DNA from: Mycobacterium asiaticum DSM 44297
GTDB taxonomy: Bacteria; Actinomycetota; Actinomycetes; Mycobacteriales; Mycobacteriaceae
Length of the DNA stretch: 64,000 nt
Direction: 5' to 3'
Assembly: GCF_000613245.1 (NCBI RefSeq)
Contig: NZ_HG964937.1
Span: forward strand, 1,797,935-1,861,934
The notes beneath the pieces are model-generated. The model saw nothing but the letters and a program-made list of their open reading frames with translations, did not search any database and was not told where the DNA came from. Shown here one piece after another: positions 42,438 through 51,812 of this stretch; the stretch's first letter is position 1; every line of letters starts with the position of its first letter. A program made the position numbers and the translations under genes.

Positions 42438-43057
42438 TGGTGGCGGACACCGCGAAGCGCAAACCGGGACGGCCCGCGGGAAACTCCGACACCCGCGAGC
42501 GGATTCTGGTCAGCGCGCGAGAGCTGTTTGCACGCAACGGAATTGACCGGACGTCGATTCGTGCGGTGGCCAAGGCCGCCGGTGTGGACGCGGCACTGGT
42601 GCACCACTACTACGGCACGAAACAGGAACTGTTCGCGGCCGCGATCCGCCTCCCGATCGACCCGATGATAGTGATAACGCAACTGCGGGAAATCCCCGTC
42701 GAAGAGCTCGGCTATCGGCTGCCGTCCTTGTTGCTGCCGCTGTGGGATTCCGAACTGGGTGCCGGACTGATCGCGACGCTGCGGTCGTTGATCGCGGGCG
42801 ACGAGGTGAGCCTGGCGCGCTCGTTTCTGCAGGAGGTGATCAGCGTGGAAGTGGGTTCGCGCGTTGACAATCCGGTGGGGACGGGCAGAATCCGCACCCA
42901 GTTCGTTGCCTCCCAGTTGATGGGTGTGGTGATGGCGCGCTACATCGTCAAGATCGAACCGTTCGCCTCACTGCCGACCGACCAGATCGCGCGCACCATC
43001 GCGCCGAACCTGCAGCGCTACCTCACCGGGGAACTGCCGGACGGCCTTACGCCGTAA
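42437..43057 (+). CDS. TetR-family repressor of the ABC exporter (Rv1685c-like)
   Basis: 206 residues. A basic start (AKRKPGRPAGN) precedes the TetR helix-turn-helix (SIRAVAKAAGVDAALVHHYY). The C-terminal ligand domain resembles regulators of efflux ATPase/permease operons. It is translated from the ATG overlapping the permease stop, so it is coexpressed with the pump and probably represses it through the tandem palindromes at 40888-40921. It converges with the Trm112-like gene with an 11-bp overlap. Confidence 0.93.
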   Translation: MVADTAKRKPGRPAGNSDTRERILVSARELFARNGIDRTSIRAVAKAAGVDAALVHHYYGTKQELFAAAIRLPIDPMIVITQLREIPVEELGYRLPSLLLPLWDSELGAGLIATLRSLIAGDEVSLARSFLQEVISVEVGSRVDNPVGTGRIRTQFVASQLMGVVMARYIVKIEPFASLPTDQIARTIAPNLQRYLTGELPDGLTP

Positions 43058-43241
43058 AGCGGGTGTGCTCGTCGTCGCCGACGTCGCGAGCCTCGTCGAC
43101 CAACAGGACCGGGATACCGTCGTCGATGCGGTAGGCGCGCCGCAACCTCGGGTTGTACAGCTCGCGGCCGTCGTCAACAAGCAGCAGCGGGCCCCGGTCG
43201 GCGGGGCAGACCAGGATTTCGAGCAGGGCGTCGTCGATCAT
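43047..43241 (-). CDS. Trm112-like small protein (Rv1684-like)
   Basis: 64 residues of the Trm112/UPF0434 family: LEILVCPADRGPLLL at the start and YRIDDGIPVLLVDEARD in the second half. Classical members bind zinc through CxxC pairs; only one Cys (residue 12) remains here, so zinc binding is doubtful. Homologues activate methyltransferases or are of unknown function. It sits 3 bp after the Rv1683-like gene's stop and overlaps the TetR gene end. Confidence 0.85.
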   Translation of the reverse strand: MIDDALLEILVCPADRGPLLLVDDGRELYNPRLRRAYRIDDGIPVLLVDEARDVGDDEHTRFTA

Positions 43242-43244
43242 CCG

Positions 43245-46232
43245 TCAAGCATCCTTGGTCGCTTTCTTGCCGCTCAGCTGGGTGCGAGCCGCCGGTGTCA
43301 GCTTGCGGAATTCCTTGCTGTCAGCGTCGAAACACCAGGCCTGCCGTCCCGACTTCGGTACCCCGGCCGCCCGTAGCGCGCTGACCGTCGGACGGAAGGT
43401 CGCGCTCAACGTCAGCTCCGGCACGACATGCACGATGTCGGGGCCAAGCCCCACCGGCATCCCGGCTACGGCCTCCGTCAGGTCGGCGGCGGTGACGCTG
43501 GCACCTGGACGCAACGTCACGGCGGACACAGCCAGCTGGCGATCCCCGACCGACACGCCGTAGGTCACCGCGAGATCGATCGCGCCGATGCAGCCCAGCG
43601 CGTCGACGACAAGTTCCGCGTACACCATGCCGCGTGCGGTGCGGATCACCGCGCCGCGCCGGCCGGCCAGCCAGAAGTCCCCGTCCGCGTCGCGGTAGAA
43701 CAGGTACTCGGTGGAGATCCAGGTGTCGGCGGGGGCGAAGACGCCGCGCTTGACCGATGCGGTCGGGTCGATCGGGCCGCGGGACTGGGCCAGCAGGACG
43801 CCGACCTGGTTGGTCTCGGCGACCTGTACGAACCCGTCGTCGTCCTCCAAGATCAGGTCGTGCTCGGCGTCATAGGCACCGAGTTCGACGCGTCCGGCCC
43901 CTGGCAGCGGACGCCCCTTGGACCCGACCTTGGTGGCGGACACGTTGGCCAGCACCGCCTGCCCGTCCGTGGTGGCGAAAAATTCGACGACGTGGGCGGG
44001 GGCGAACGCGTCTTCCACCCGCTCCCACAACCCGGTCGGCATACCGGAACCGATGAACAACCGCACGGGGTGGTTGCCGTGCAACGCGAAATCCGGGTCG
44101 TCGACCACGTCGCGGAGCATGGCCCAGGTGTAGGACACCACTGTCACGCCGTACTGGCGTACCTCGGCGACGAACCGATCCGGACGCAGGCCACGCGAGA
44201 GCGCGATGCGGGTGCCGCCGACGACCGCCCCACCCAAGCTGACCAGCAGCGCGGACTCATGGTGCAGCGGCGTCAGGCAGTACACCGTGTCCTTGCGGTC
44301 CAGCGCCGCTGTGGACGCGGTGCCGAAGGCGGACAGCGCCCAGCGGAAGTTGGTGATCTGCTTGGCCACCAGTTCGCCGCCGGCCGCGTTGAAGGCGATG
44401 AACGCCAGATCCCGCGCGAACCCCGGATTGGGCCGGTACCAGGCCGGCAGTTGCACGGCGTCGGGATCGATCTGTTCCATGTCGATGACGTCCGCGTCGT
44501 CAGGCAGATGCAGATCGCGCGTCTCCCCGCCGCCCAGCACCAGGATCTGGCCCGGCAACTGCCGGGCTACCTCGAGGTTGGCTGGATCGGTCAGGATTTC
44601 GCTGACTCCGCCCAGCCGGACCTGGGCGGCCAGATCGGCGTCCCGGCGCATCAATACGGCGACGCCACCGAGCCGGGACAGGGCGGCGATGGCCACCAGC
44701 GCGCTGGGCCGGGTCTCCATCAGTAGGCCAACCCGGTCGCCCTGGCGTACCCCGACCTCGATCAGTCCGCGGACCACGTTGTTGATGCGGCGGTTGACGG
44801 CCTCGTAGGTGTGCACGCGGCCGTCGAACAACAGGAATTCACCCTGTGGGGCATCGCGCGCCTGCTCATCGATGATGCGGCCCAACGAGATTCGGGTGTG
44901 ATCGTTGAGTTGTCCGAGCCGCGCCAGCCGCGGCAGCGTGCGGACGGTTTCGACGGCCAAAGTGCGCACCGACTTGTTTGCCGCGACGACGGCATCGGCC
45001 GCACCGCGGGCGATGGCGAGGGCGGCCTCGGAGACCTCCCCGATCCCGTGCGCGACGCGCGAACTCAACGCAACACCACTGTCGGTGTGTTCGGCTGACT
45101 GCTCAACCATGACTTGGATGCTGGCCGGTTTGTCGCCGCCGCCGGAGATCCACCGCACCCACTGGGCGACGGTGGGCCAACTCTGTTGAGCGGCCTTGGA
45201 TCCGACGACGAGGCCGAAATGTCCTGTGCGGATGAGGCATTCGTAGACATCGGTATTGGGCGCCGCACGCCGGATGCCGCGCACCGAGGCCGGCTGGCCG
45301 ATGTCGTCCACCTCGCCGACGAACGCGAGGATGGGGCAGGTGATGTCGGTGAGCGTCACCAGCTGACCGTTGATGGCGAAACCGCCGGTCATCATCCGGT
45401 TGTGGGCGATGAACTGCTTGAGCAGTTCGGAGATGGCCGGGCCGGACCAGGCGATCCAGCCTTCGCGCTCGAGGAACCTGCGCTGCTGCTCGCGGGGCAG
45501 CAGCGCCTCGCGGTCGTGCAGCTGGCGCACGAGGTCGACGCGGGCCTTCGCGGTCTTGAGTGGGTCCATCATCTGAAAACCGGTGCGCGCCATCCAACTT
45601 GGGATGTTCAGGCGATTGAAGACATGGTCGGCCATGAAGTTGGCGGCGTCGGCGCCGAAGTTGGCCGGGATGCCCATCGGCAACGCGGCCAGCGTGTCCA
45701 CCGGCGAACCGAACGCCACGATGCTGGCGAGGTTCTTGGAGCGCCGGTAGGCGGCAACCTGGTAGCTCCACATGCCACCCTGGGAATAGCCGACCAGGTG
45801 TACGTCCTGACCGGTGGTGTCCTTGACGGTGTCGATGGCTTGGCTCAACGCGACGATGTGATCGGCCAGGTTGCGGCGCATGCCGCCTTCGACCTTGTCG
45901 GGTGAGCCGAAATCGATCACCCAGCAGTCCAGTCCGCTGGCGTGGAGGATGCCCACGGCGCCGTCTTCGCGGGTGACGTCCCACATGTCCGCCGACATCA
46001 TCATCGGATGCACCATCAGCACCGGGGGGCCTACCGGGGCCTGCCCGGGCCGGTTGTCGGGCGGGAAGTAGCGCCGAAGCTTGTACATCGGCACGCTTTC
46101 CACGATCTGCGACGGCGACGGAACGCTCCCGGTCTCCAGTCCCCCAAGTCGCAGGACCTCGAGACCATTCTGAGCGGTGGCCACCAGTCGCCCGACCGGT
46201 CGCGTGACCATCGACAAATTGAGATCCACCAC
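43245..46232 (-). CDS. Fused alpha/beta hydrolase (PHA synthase-like) and AMP-binding domain protein, Rv1683-like
   Basis: 995 residues. Residues about 50-370 form an alpha/beta hydrolase of the polyhydroxyalkanoate-synthase/lipase type: oxyanion segment VLMVHPMMMSADMW and nucleophile S150 in GYSQGGMW. Residues about 450-990 have the fold pattern of an AMP-binding (acyl-CoA synthetase) domain (GVRQGDRVGLLMETRPSALV, CLTPLHHESALLVSL, EYLFYRDADGDFWLAGRRG). The expected SGTTGxPK phosphate loop reads FNAAGGELVAKQ, and the C-terminal catalytic Lys motif is absent, so ligase activity is doubtful. The M. tuberculosis counterpart Rv1683 has been linked to triacylglycerol metabolism. Monocistronic. Confidence 0.92.
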   Translation of the reverse strand: MVDLNLSMVTRPVGRLVATAQNGLEVLRLGGLETGSVPSPSQIVESVPMYKLRRYFPPDNRPGQAPVGPPVLMVHPMMMSADMWDVTREDGAVGILHASGLDCWVIDFGSPDKVEGGMRRNLADHIVALSQAIDTVKDTTGQDVHLVGYSQGGMWSYQVAAYRRSKNLASIVAFGSPVDTLAALPMGIPANFGADAANFMADHVFNRLNIPSWMARTGFQMMDPLKTAKARVDLVRQLHDREALLPREQQRRFLEREGWIAWSGPAISELLKQFIAHNRMMTGGFAINGQLVTLTDITCPILAFVGEVDDIGQPASVRGIRRAAPNTDVYECLIRTGHFGLVVGSKAAQQSWPTVAQWVRWISGGGDKPASIQVMVEQSAEHTDSGVALSSRVAHGIGEVSEAALAIARGAADAVVAANKSVRTLAVETVRTLPRLARLGQLNDHTRISLGRIIDEQARDAPQGEFLLFDGRVHTYEAVNRRINNVVRGLIEVGVRQGDRVGLLMETRPSALVAIAALSRLGGVAVLMRRDADLAAQVRLGGVSEILTDPANLEVARQLPGQILVLGGGETRDLHLPDDADVIDMEQIDPDAVQLPAWYRPNPGFARDLAFIAFNAAGGELVAKQITNFRWALSAFGTASTAALDRKDTVYCLTPLHHESALLVSLGGAVVGGTRIALSRGLRPDRFVAEVRQYGVTVVSYTWAMLRDVVDDPDFALHGNHPVRLFIGSGMPTGLWERVEDAFAPAHVVEFFATTDGQAVLANVSATKVGSKGRPLPGAGRVELGAYDAEHDLILEDDDGFVQVAETNQVGVLLAQSRGPIDPTASVKRGVFAPADTWISTEYLFYRDADGDFWLAGRRGAVIRTARGMVYAELVVDALGCIGAIDLAVTYGVSVGDRQLAVSAVTLRPGASVTAADLTEAVAGMPVGLGPDIVHVVPELTLSATFRPTVSALRAAGVPKSGRQAWCFDADSKEFRKLTPAARTQLSGKKATKDA

Positions 46233-46348
46233 GGCTCCTCAATGCTCCCTCAGTTGGGCCTTGACCAGCGTGGCAATCATGGCACATCCGCCCCAGCGGG
46301 TGGTCTGGGTCACAATCTTCCCACGCGCGGCGGCGGGCGCGTTCGGCC

Positions 46349-46636
46349 TCAGTCGTCTATGTGCGTCGGCGGGTCATTGAATGCGAAACCCCAAGGATGC
46401 AGGTCAGGGCCCATCGTGTCACAGCGGCGGTCCGGCGCACGGTAGTTCGGGCCGCTGCTCGGCGTATCGAACACCACGCAACGTTGCCAAGTCCCGTCCG
46501 GTTCCACCGGACCGTCGCATCGGCTGATGGTCGCCAGTCCCCCGTAAATGCAGCCGGCACCGGCCGGTGGCGCTGCGGCAATCAGCCCTGCGGTCGTCAG
46601 CATGGCGACCAATCCTCCGGAGATGCAACGCTTCAT
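46349..46636 (-). CDS. Small secreted Cys-containing mycobacterial protein
   Basis: 95 residues from ATG 46636. Signal peptide (CISGGLVAMLTTAGLIAAAP, cleavage probably after AGA) and a mature part with conserved-looking Cys and Trp (CIYGGLATISRCDGP, GTWQRCVVF, DRRCDTMGPD, HPWGFAF). Proteins of this CDGP/WQRC type are common small exported mycobacterial proteins of unknown function. The ATG is chosen because it begins the signal peptide; the open frame extends 12 codons upstream. Confidence 0.82.
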   Translation of the reverse strand: MKRCISGGLVAMLTTAGLIAAAPPAGAGCIYGGLATISRCDGPVEPDGTWQRCVVFDTPSSGPNYRAPDRRCDTMGPDLHPWGFAFNDPPTHIDD

Positions 46637-46740
46637 GGTCGTCTCCCATCCCGCGGCCGCGTCGCCGCACACTGACGCTACCGCTCGGGTAGCCAGCCTC
46701 GGCTCGGTTTACGGCAAAATCTCCTACGTTTGGCCTGCTG

Positions 46741-48429
46741 TCAGGGACTTTCGGGGGCGTCGCCGGGCCAGGTGCCCGGCAGCAAAGGCATTTGCGGGCT
46801 GCCGCCGAAATCGTCGCCGGCCACGGTCGCCAATCCCGCCACCGAGACGGTGTGCCGCGGCGCGGTACCGGTGAACCCCTGGGACCCCGCGCCCCGATCG
46901 GAAGCGGCCGGCGCAGCTATGTCGGGCTCCAAATCCATGTATTCGTAGCCGCGGCCGGGCTGTACGACCTTCGTCCGCCGCCGTTTCGGTGCGCCAGCCG
47001 GCTCCTGCGGCGTCGCCGCGGGTGCGGGCTCTTGTGCCGTGTCAGGTTCTGGCGCCTTGTTGCGGGCGCCGCTGCTGGCGGATCGTCGCGCGTCTGCGCT
47101 GAGGCCGCCCACCAGGTAGCCGAAGTTTTCCATCCCTAATCCGAGCCCCAACCCAACGCCCGTTCCGGTCGTCGGCGGCGCTGCGGTGGCCGGCGGCGGT
47201 GGCGGCGCTCCCGTGGTGGCCGGGGCAGTTACTTCCAGCGGTGCCGATTGTGGCGACGGCGGCGAAGCCGGAACGCTGGGAGCGAGCGCAGCCAATGGCG
47301 GCGTCACCGGTGCGACGGGCGGTGGCGGTGGCGGTACCGCCACCAGGGCCGCCAGGCCCTTGATGCCGAGCGGCGCCAGCACCGCACCCGCTGTCAACGG
47401 CACCAATGGCGCGGTCAGCATCGGCACCAGGACCGTGATCAGCACCAGTGTCTGCTCGAGCAGCGTCTTGAGCAGCGCGATGGTATCGGTGATCACCGTG
47501 CCGATGATCTCCACCGTGACAAACAGCAGGGTGAAGCTGATCGTCGCCGGATTGCCCGACGCGAACGCCGCCGTCAAATCCAGTGCGACGAAAGAGAACA
47601 TCTGCGACAGCAACAGGACATAGGTGCCGAAATCCATTGGATAACCAAGGGCGAACGCGATGTTGAACGGACTGAAGTAGGTCAATGGGTTGCCCAGGAT
47701 GACCAGGTAAGGGTCGAAGCCGGAAAACAGGGCCTGGAAGAAGGGCAGCTCGGAAAGCCAGGTGATGAACGGCTGGATGATCTCGTCGTAGAAGTCGACG
47801 AACCCGATGTCTTGCAGCCATTGCATGAACTCGTTCTGCCGGTCGGGCGGCAACGGGGCGGCTTCGGCTGTACCGATCTGTTGTGCATCGGCTTTCGCGA
47901 TTTGCGGCGCCGCGATGTTTTCCGGCACCGCCGCTAACGCCGCGGAAGCGAGCTGCTGATACGTGCTCATGACCGTGGCGGCCTGAATCCACATCCGCAC
48001 GTAGTCGGCTTCGTTCAGGGCGATCGGAATCGTGTTGATGCCGAAGAAATTCGTCGCCGTCAGCGCGGCGTGCGTGGCATGGTTGGCCGCCAGTTCGAGC
48101 AGTGTGGGCATGGCGGCCAACGCGGTCGTGTAGGCGGTCGCGGCGGATTCGTGTTGGGCGGCCGCGGCCGCGCTGTCCGCGCCGACCTGCGTCAGCCAAA
48201 CCAGATACGGCGCGTGTGCGGCGATGTATGCCTGCGCCGTCGGACCTGCCCAGGCGCCAGCGTCAACCGACGCGAGGAGGGCGGTGAGTTCTTCGGCCGC
48301 TTCCGCGTATTCGGTGGCCAACGCGTTCCACGCCGCCGCGGCGGTCAGCAGCGGCCCCGCCCCCGGGCCGCTGCTCAGCAGCGTCGAATGCACCTCTGGC
48401 GGTGCGGCCATCCAAATGGGGGCAGTCAA
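46741..48429 (-). CDS. PPE family protein, PPE-PPW subfamily
   Basis: 562 residues. N-terminal PPE domain of about 180 residues, starting IWMAAPPEVHSTLLSSGPG and containing the WxG-like AGPTAQAYIAAHAPY. The middle has several hydrophobic segments and a Pro-rich, low-complexity stretch. The C-terminus has the PPW signature: VAGLATVAGDDFGG then PLLPGTWPGD. PPE proteins are exported with PE partners by ESX systems; PPW members are generally cell-wall associated. No PE partner is adjacent. Confidence 0.95.
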   Translation of the reverse strand: MTAPIWMAAPPEVHSTLLSSGPGAGPLLTAAAAWNALATEYAEAAEELTALLASVDAGAWAGPTAQAYIAAHAPYLVWLTQVGADSAAAAAQHESAATAYTTALAAMPTLLELAANHATHAALTATNFFGINTIPIALNEADYVRMWIQAATVMSTYQQLASAALAAVPENIAAPQIAKADAQQIGTAEAAPLPPDRQNEFMQWLQDIGFVDFYDEIIQPFITWLSELPFFQALFSGFDPYLVILGNPLTYFSPFNIAFALGYPMDFGTYVLLLSQMFSFVALDLTAAFASGNPATISFTLLFVTVEIIGTVITDTIALLKTLLEQTLVLITVLVPMLTAPLVPLTAGAVLAPLGIKGLAALVAVPPPPPPVAPVTPPLAALAPSVPASPPSPQSAPLEVTAPATTGAPPPPPATAAPPTTGTGVGLGLGLGMENFGYLVGGLSADARRSASSGARNKAPEPDTAQEPAPAATPQEPAGAPKRRRTKVVQPGRGYEYMDLEPDIAAPAASDRGAGSQGFTGTAPRHTVSVAGLATVAGDDFGGSPQMPLLPGTWPGDAPESP

Positions 48430-48733
48430 GTGGCGGCCACGATGTGGACCACCCGATCAAGGGGTGACATTGACGTCGATCAGCTCTCTCGGGGTACACC
48501 GCCCCGGGTCGCAGGATGCGATGACGCGAGTGTCCTGGCTCTCGGATCGCCGCTCGCCTCGCCTTCCAGCTATTCGCCGTGGCTATTGAGGTTCGCTCCC
48601 CGATGACAGTGGCGGGACCGCGCCGGATTCGCACCGGCTTCCTGCATCGTCATTGCCTTACGGCTGACATTGTTGCACTTTGCCGGGTCCGGCGGTAAGT
48701 GGTTCGGTCAGCGCGATCGGTAGCGTCAGTCCG
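48430..48733. other. Divergent gap between the PPE and ABC-F genes
   Basis: About 300 bp that should contain both promoters. I see no gene with a motif or ribosome site and no clear -35/-10 pair. The ABC-F open frame continues upstream to 48680, but the GTG at 48734 matches the start of the first ATP-binding domain. Confidence 0.4.
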
Positions 48734-50500
48734 GTGGCACACCTGCTCGGCGCCGAGGCGATACACCTGGCATATCCGACCGGGGTCGTATTCGAGTCGG
48801 TCACCCTGGGCGTCAACGAGGGCGCGCGCATCGGCATTGTCGGCCGCAACGGGGACGGCAAGTCCAGTCTGCTCGGCGTTCTCACCGGGCGGTTGCACCC
48901 GGATTCGGGTCGGGTGACGCGGCGAAGTGGTCTGCAAGTAAGTGCGCTGAGCCAAGCCGACAACCTCGATCCCAGCCACACGGTGGGCTGGACGCTGGTC
49001 GGCGACCAACCCGAGCACCAGTGGGCGGGTGATGCCCGGGTGCGGGATGTGGTCGACGGTCTGGTTTCTGATATCGATTGGCACGCAACGGTTTCCACGT
49101 TGAGTGGCGGCCAGCGACGACGAGTGCAGCTGGCGCGGTTGCTGATCGGCGAATGGGACGTGATCGCGCTCGACGAGCCCACCAACCATCTCGACATCGA
49201 GGGCATCACCTGGCTGGCCGGCCACTTGAAACAACGTTGGGCGCGCAACAGCGGCGGCCTGTTGGTGGTGACCCACGACCGCTGGTTCCTCGACGAGGTG
49301 GCCGACACCACGTGGGAAGTGCACGACGGCATTGTCGAGCCATTCGAAGGCGGGTACGCCGCCTATGTGCTGCAGCGGGTCGAGCGGGACCGCCAAGCTG
49401 CTGCCAGCGAGGCAAAGCGGCAAAACCTGATGCGCAAGGAACTCGCCTGGCTGCGCCGGGGCGCCCCGGCGCGCACTTCTAAACCGAAATTCCGGATCGA
49501 GGCCGCCAATCAGCTGATCGCCGACGTGCCGCCGCTGCGTAACACGGTGGAACTGGCCAAGCTGGCCACCGCGCGGCTGGGCAAGGACGTCATCGATCTG
49601 CTCGAGGTGTCCGTCTCGTTTGAGGGGCGACAGGTGCTGCGCGACGTCGAGTGGCGGATCGCGCCGGGAGAGCGCACCGGCATCGTCGGGGCCAACGGAG
49701 CCGGCAAGTCCACCCTGTTGGGGTTGATCGCGGGCACCGTCGAGCCCGACAGCGGACGCGTCAAGCGTGGCAAGACTGTCCGCCTGGCGGTGCTGGACCA
49801 GCAGGGAGACGAACTGAGCGCGCTGGCCGGTGAACGCATCGCCGACATACTCGGCCGACTGCAGCGGGGATACGAGGTCGAAGGACGCGAGGTCACCCCG
49901 GCGCAGCTGCTGGAGCGGCTCGGGTTTGGCCGCGGGCAGCTTTCCGCCCGGGTCGGTGAGCTGTCCGGTGGTCAGCGCAGGCGGTTGCAGCTCATGCTCA
50001 CTCTGCTGTCCGAGCCGAACGTGCTGCTGCTCGACGAACCCACCAATGACGTGGACACCGACATGCTGACCGCGACCGAGGACCTGCTCGACTCCTGGGC
50101 GGGCACCCTGATCGTCGTGTCCCACGACCGCTACCTGCTCGAACGCGTCACCGACCAGCAGTACGCCATCCTGGACGGCCGGTTGCGGCACCTGCCCGGC
50201 GGCGTTGACGAGTACCTGCAGTTATCCAACCGCTCCAAATCGTCTCAGCCGCAAGTGGTCCCGCGGCCGACGGTGAAGTCGGGAGCCCAGCGGCGGGCCG
50301 CGGAAAAAGAGCTGGCGGCCCTCGACCGGCAGCTGGCCCGTCTGGCCGAGCGGATCGCGGCCAAGCACACCGAACTCGCCGAGCACGATCAATCCGACCA
50401 CGTCGGCATCACCCGCTTGACCGGCGAACTACGGTCCCTCGAGGACGAGGTAGCGGCGACGGAGGGTCGCTGGCTGGACCTGTCGGAGGAGTTGGAATGA
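48734..50500 (+). CDS. ABC-F family ATPase (intact form of Rv1668c/Rv1667c)
   Basis: 588 residues from GTG 48734, with two ATP-binding domains and no membrane segments. First: Walker A GRNGDGKSSLLG, signature SGGQRRRVQLA, Walker B VIALDEPTNHLD. Second: GANGAGKSTLLG, SGGQRRRLQL, LLLDEPTNDVD. The linker between them and the C-terminal coiled coil fit ABC-F proteins, which act on the ribosome; some give macrolide or related resistance. In H37Rv the counterpart is split into Rv1668c and Rv1667c. The stop overlaps the start of the P450 gene by four bases (ATGA), so the two are coupled. Confidence 0.93.
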   Translation: MAHLLGAEAIHLAYPTGVVFESVTLGVNEGARIGIVGRNGDGKSSLLGVLTGRLHPDSGRVTRRSGLQVSALSQADNLDPSHTVGWTLVGDQPEHQWAGDARVRDVVDGLVSDIDWHATVSTLSGGQRRRVQLARLLIGEWDVIALDEPTNHLDIEGITWLAGHLKQRWARNSGGLLVVTHDRWFLDEVADTTWEVHDGIVEPFEGGYAAYVLQRVERDRQAAASEAKRQNLMRKELAWLRRGAPARTSKPKFRIEAANQLIADVPPLRNTVELAKLATARLGKDVIDLLEVSVSFEGRQVLRDVEWRIAPGERTGIVGANGAGKSTLLGLIAGTVEPDSGRVKRGKTVRLAVLDQQGDELSALAGERIADILGRLQRGYEVEGREVTPAQLLERLGFGRGQLSARVGELSGGQRRRLQLMLTLLSEPNVLLLDEPTNDVDTDMLTATEDLLDSWAGTLIVVSHDRYLLERVTDQQYAILDGRLRHLPGGVDEYLQLSNRSKSSQPQVVPRPTVKSGAQRRAAEKELAALDRQLARLAERIAAKHTELAEHDQSDHVGITRLTGELRSLEDEVAATEGRWLDLSEELE

Positions 50501-51771
50501 AACCGGTGACCTACCCGCCCGGGGAAGCGCTGCTCGCCGCTTACCGCCGGCGTGGTCCGGTGATCAACGCCGGCGTCGGCCGGCACGGCTTCGCGTATCT
50601 GCTGGGCCCCGAGGCGAACAAGTTCGTATTCGCCAACGCGGACGCCTTCAGCTGGCGGGAGACGTTCGACAGCCTGGCGCCCGTCGACGGACCCACCGCG
50701 CTCATCGTCAGCGACGGCGAGGACCACCGCCGACGGCGCAGCGTGGTGGCTCCGGGGTTGCGGCACCGGCAGATTCAGGAATACGTACAGACCATGGTGC
50801 ACACCGTCGACGCTATGATCGACGGCTGGCGGGTCGGGCAACACCTGGATTTGTATCAGCATTTCCGGTCGGCGGTGCGACGCAGTACGGCTGAAAGCCT
50901 GTTCGGTTCCCGGATGGCCGCGCATTCGGACTTCCTCGGTGAGCAGCTGCAACCGCTGCTGGACCTGACCCACCGTCCGCCACAGGTGATGCGGCTGCAG
51001 CGGCGATTGAACTCACCCGGTTGGCGCCGCGCGATGGACGCCCGCCGGCGGATCGACGATCTGATGGACGCCGAGATCGCCGACGCCCGCGCCCGGCCCC
51101 GCCCGGACGACCACATGCTGACAGTGTTGCTGAACGGCCGCTCCGATGAGGGTCAGATACTGCAAGACAACGAAATTCGCGACCAGATCGTCTCGATGAT
51201 CACCGCCGGTTTCGAAACCACCAGCGGCGCGCTGGCCTGGGCGGCCTATTCGTTGCTGACGCTGCCGGGCGCGTGGGACGCCGCCGCCGAGGAAGTGGAT
51301 CGCGTGCTGGGCGGCCGGGCGCCGACGGCCGAGGATATCGCGAAACTCACCTACCTCAACGGCGTTGTGCACGAGACACTTCGCCTGTATCCACCGGGCG
51401 TCATCTCGGCCCGCCGGGTGATGCGCGATCTGTCGTTCGACGGGCACCGGATCCGCGCGGGCCGGATGATCGTGTTCAGCGCGTACGTGACGCACCGGAT
51501 CCCTGAAATATGGCCGCAGCCAACGCAATTCCTGCCATTACGGTGGGATCCTGCGGTGCAGGGATACCGCAAGCCGGCGCCGCACGAGTTCATCCCGTTC
51601 AGCGGCGGGCTGCACCGGTGCATCGGGGCGGTGATGGCGACCACCGAGATGACGGTGATGCTGGCCCGGCTGGTCGCCAGGACACGACTGCGGTTGCCGC
51701 AGCAGCGGATTCGGGCGGCGAATTTCGCCGCGCTGAGCCCCCGCCCGGGCTTGGTGGTCCAGGTGGGTTGA
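50497..51771 (+). CDS. cyp139A1: Cytochrome P450 CYP139
   Basis: 424 residues. I-helix ITAGFETTSGAL, K-helix VHETLRLYPPG (ExxR), and heme loop PFSGGLHRCIGA with C375. Its position between the ABC-F gene and pks11 matches Rv1666c (CYP139A1) in M. tuberculosis. The CYP139 substrate is not known; the conserved link to the PKS genes suggests that it oxidises their product. Its end faces pks11, 41 bp away. Confidence 0.94.
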   Translation: MKPVTYPPGEALLAAYRRRGPVINAGVGRHGFAYLLGPEANKFVFANADAFSWRETFDSLAPVDGPTALIVSDGEDHRRRRSVVAPGLRHRQIQEYVQTMVHTVDAMIDGWRVGQHLDLYQHFRSAVRRSTAESLFGSRMAAHSDFLGEQLQPLLDLTHRPPQVMRLQRRLNSPGWRRAMDARRRIDDLMDAEIADARARPRPDDHMLTVLLNGRSDEGQILQDNEIRDQIVSMITAGFETTSGALAWAAYSLLTLPGAWDAAAEEVDRVLGGRAPTAEDIAKLTYLNGVVHETLRLYPPGVISARRVMRDLSFDGHRIRAGRMIVFSAYVTHRIPEIWPQPTQFLPLRWDPAVQGYRKPAPHEFIPFSGGLHRCIGAVMATTEMTVMLARLVARTRLRLPQQRIRAANFAALSPRPGLVVQVG

Positions 51772-51812
51772 TGTGGTTGCTTAGGTTGCGCGAGCGCTAA
51801 CTCTGCGCTAAC

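Noticed and set aside
43428-44726. 432-codon + strand frame opposite the Rv1683-like gene
   Set aside because: His/Gln/Gly-rich shadow translation without motifs, opposite an established gene.
48650-50191. 513-codon frame opposite the ABC-F gene
   Set aside because: Antisense shadow: both ABC domains on the other strand are complete and the frame shows no domain.
51785-51812. Short direct repeat GCGCTAACTC twice between cyp139 and pks11
   Set aside because: Ten-base repeat in a 41-bp convergent gap; likely chance or slippage, with no symmetry for a terminator.
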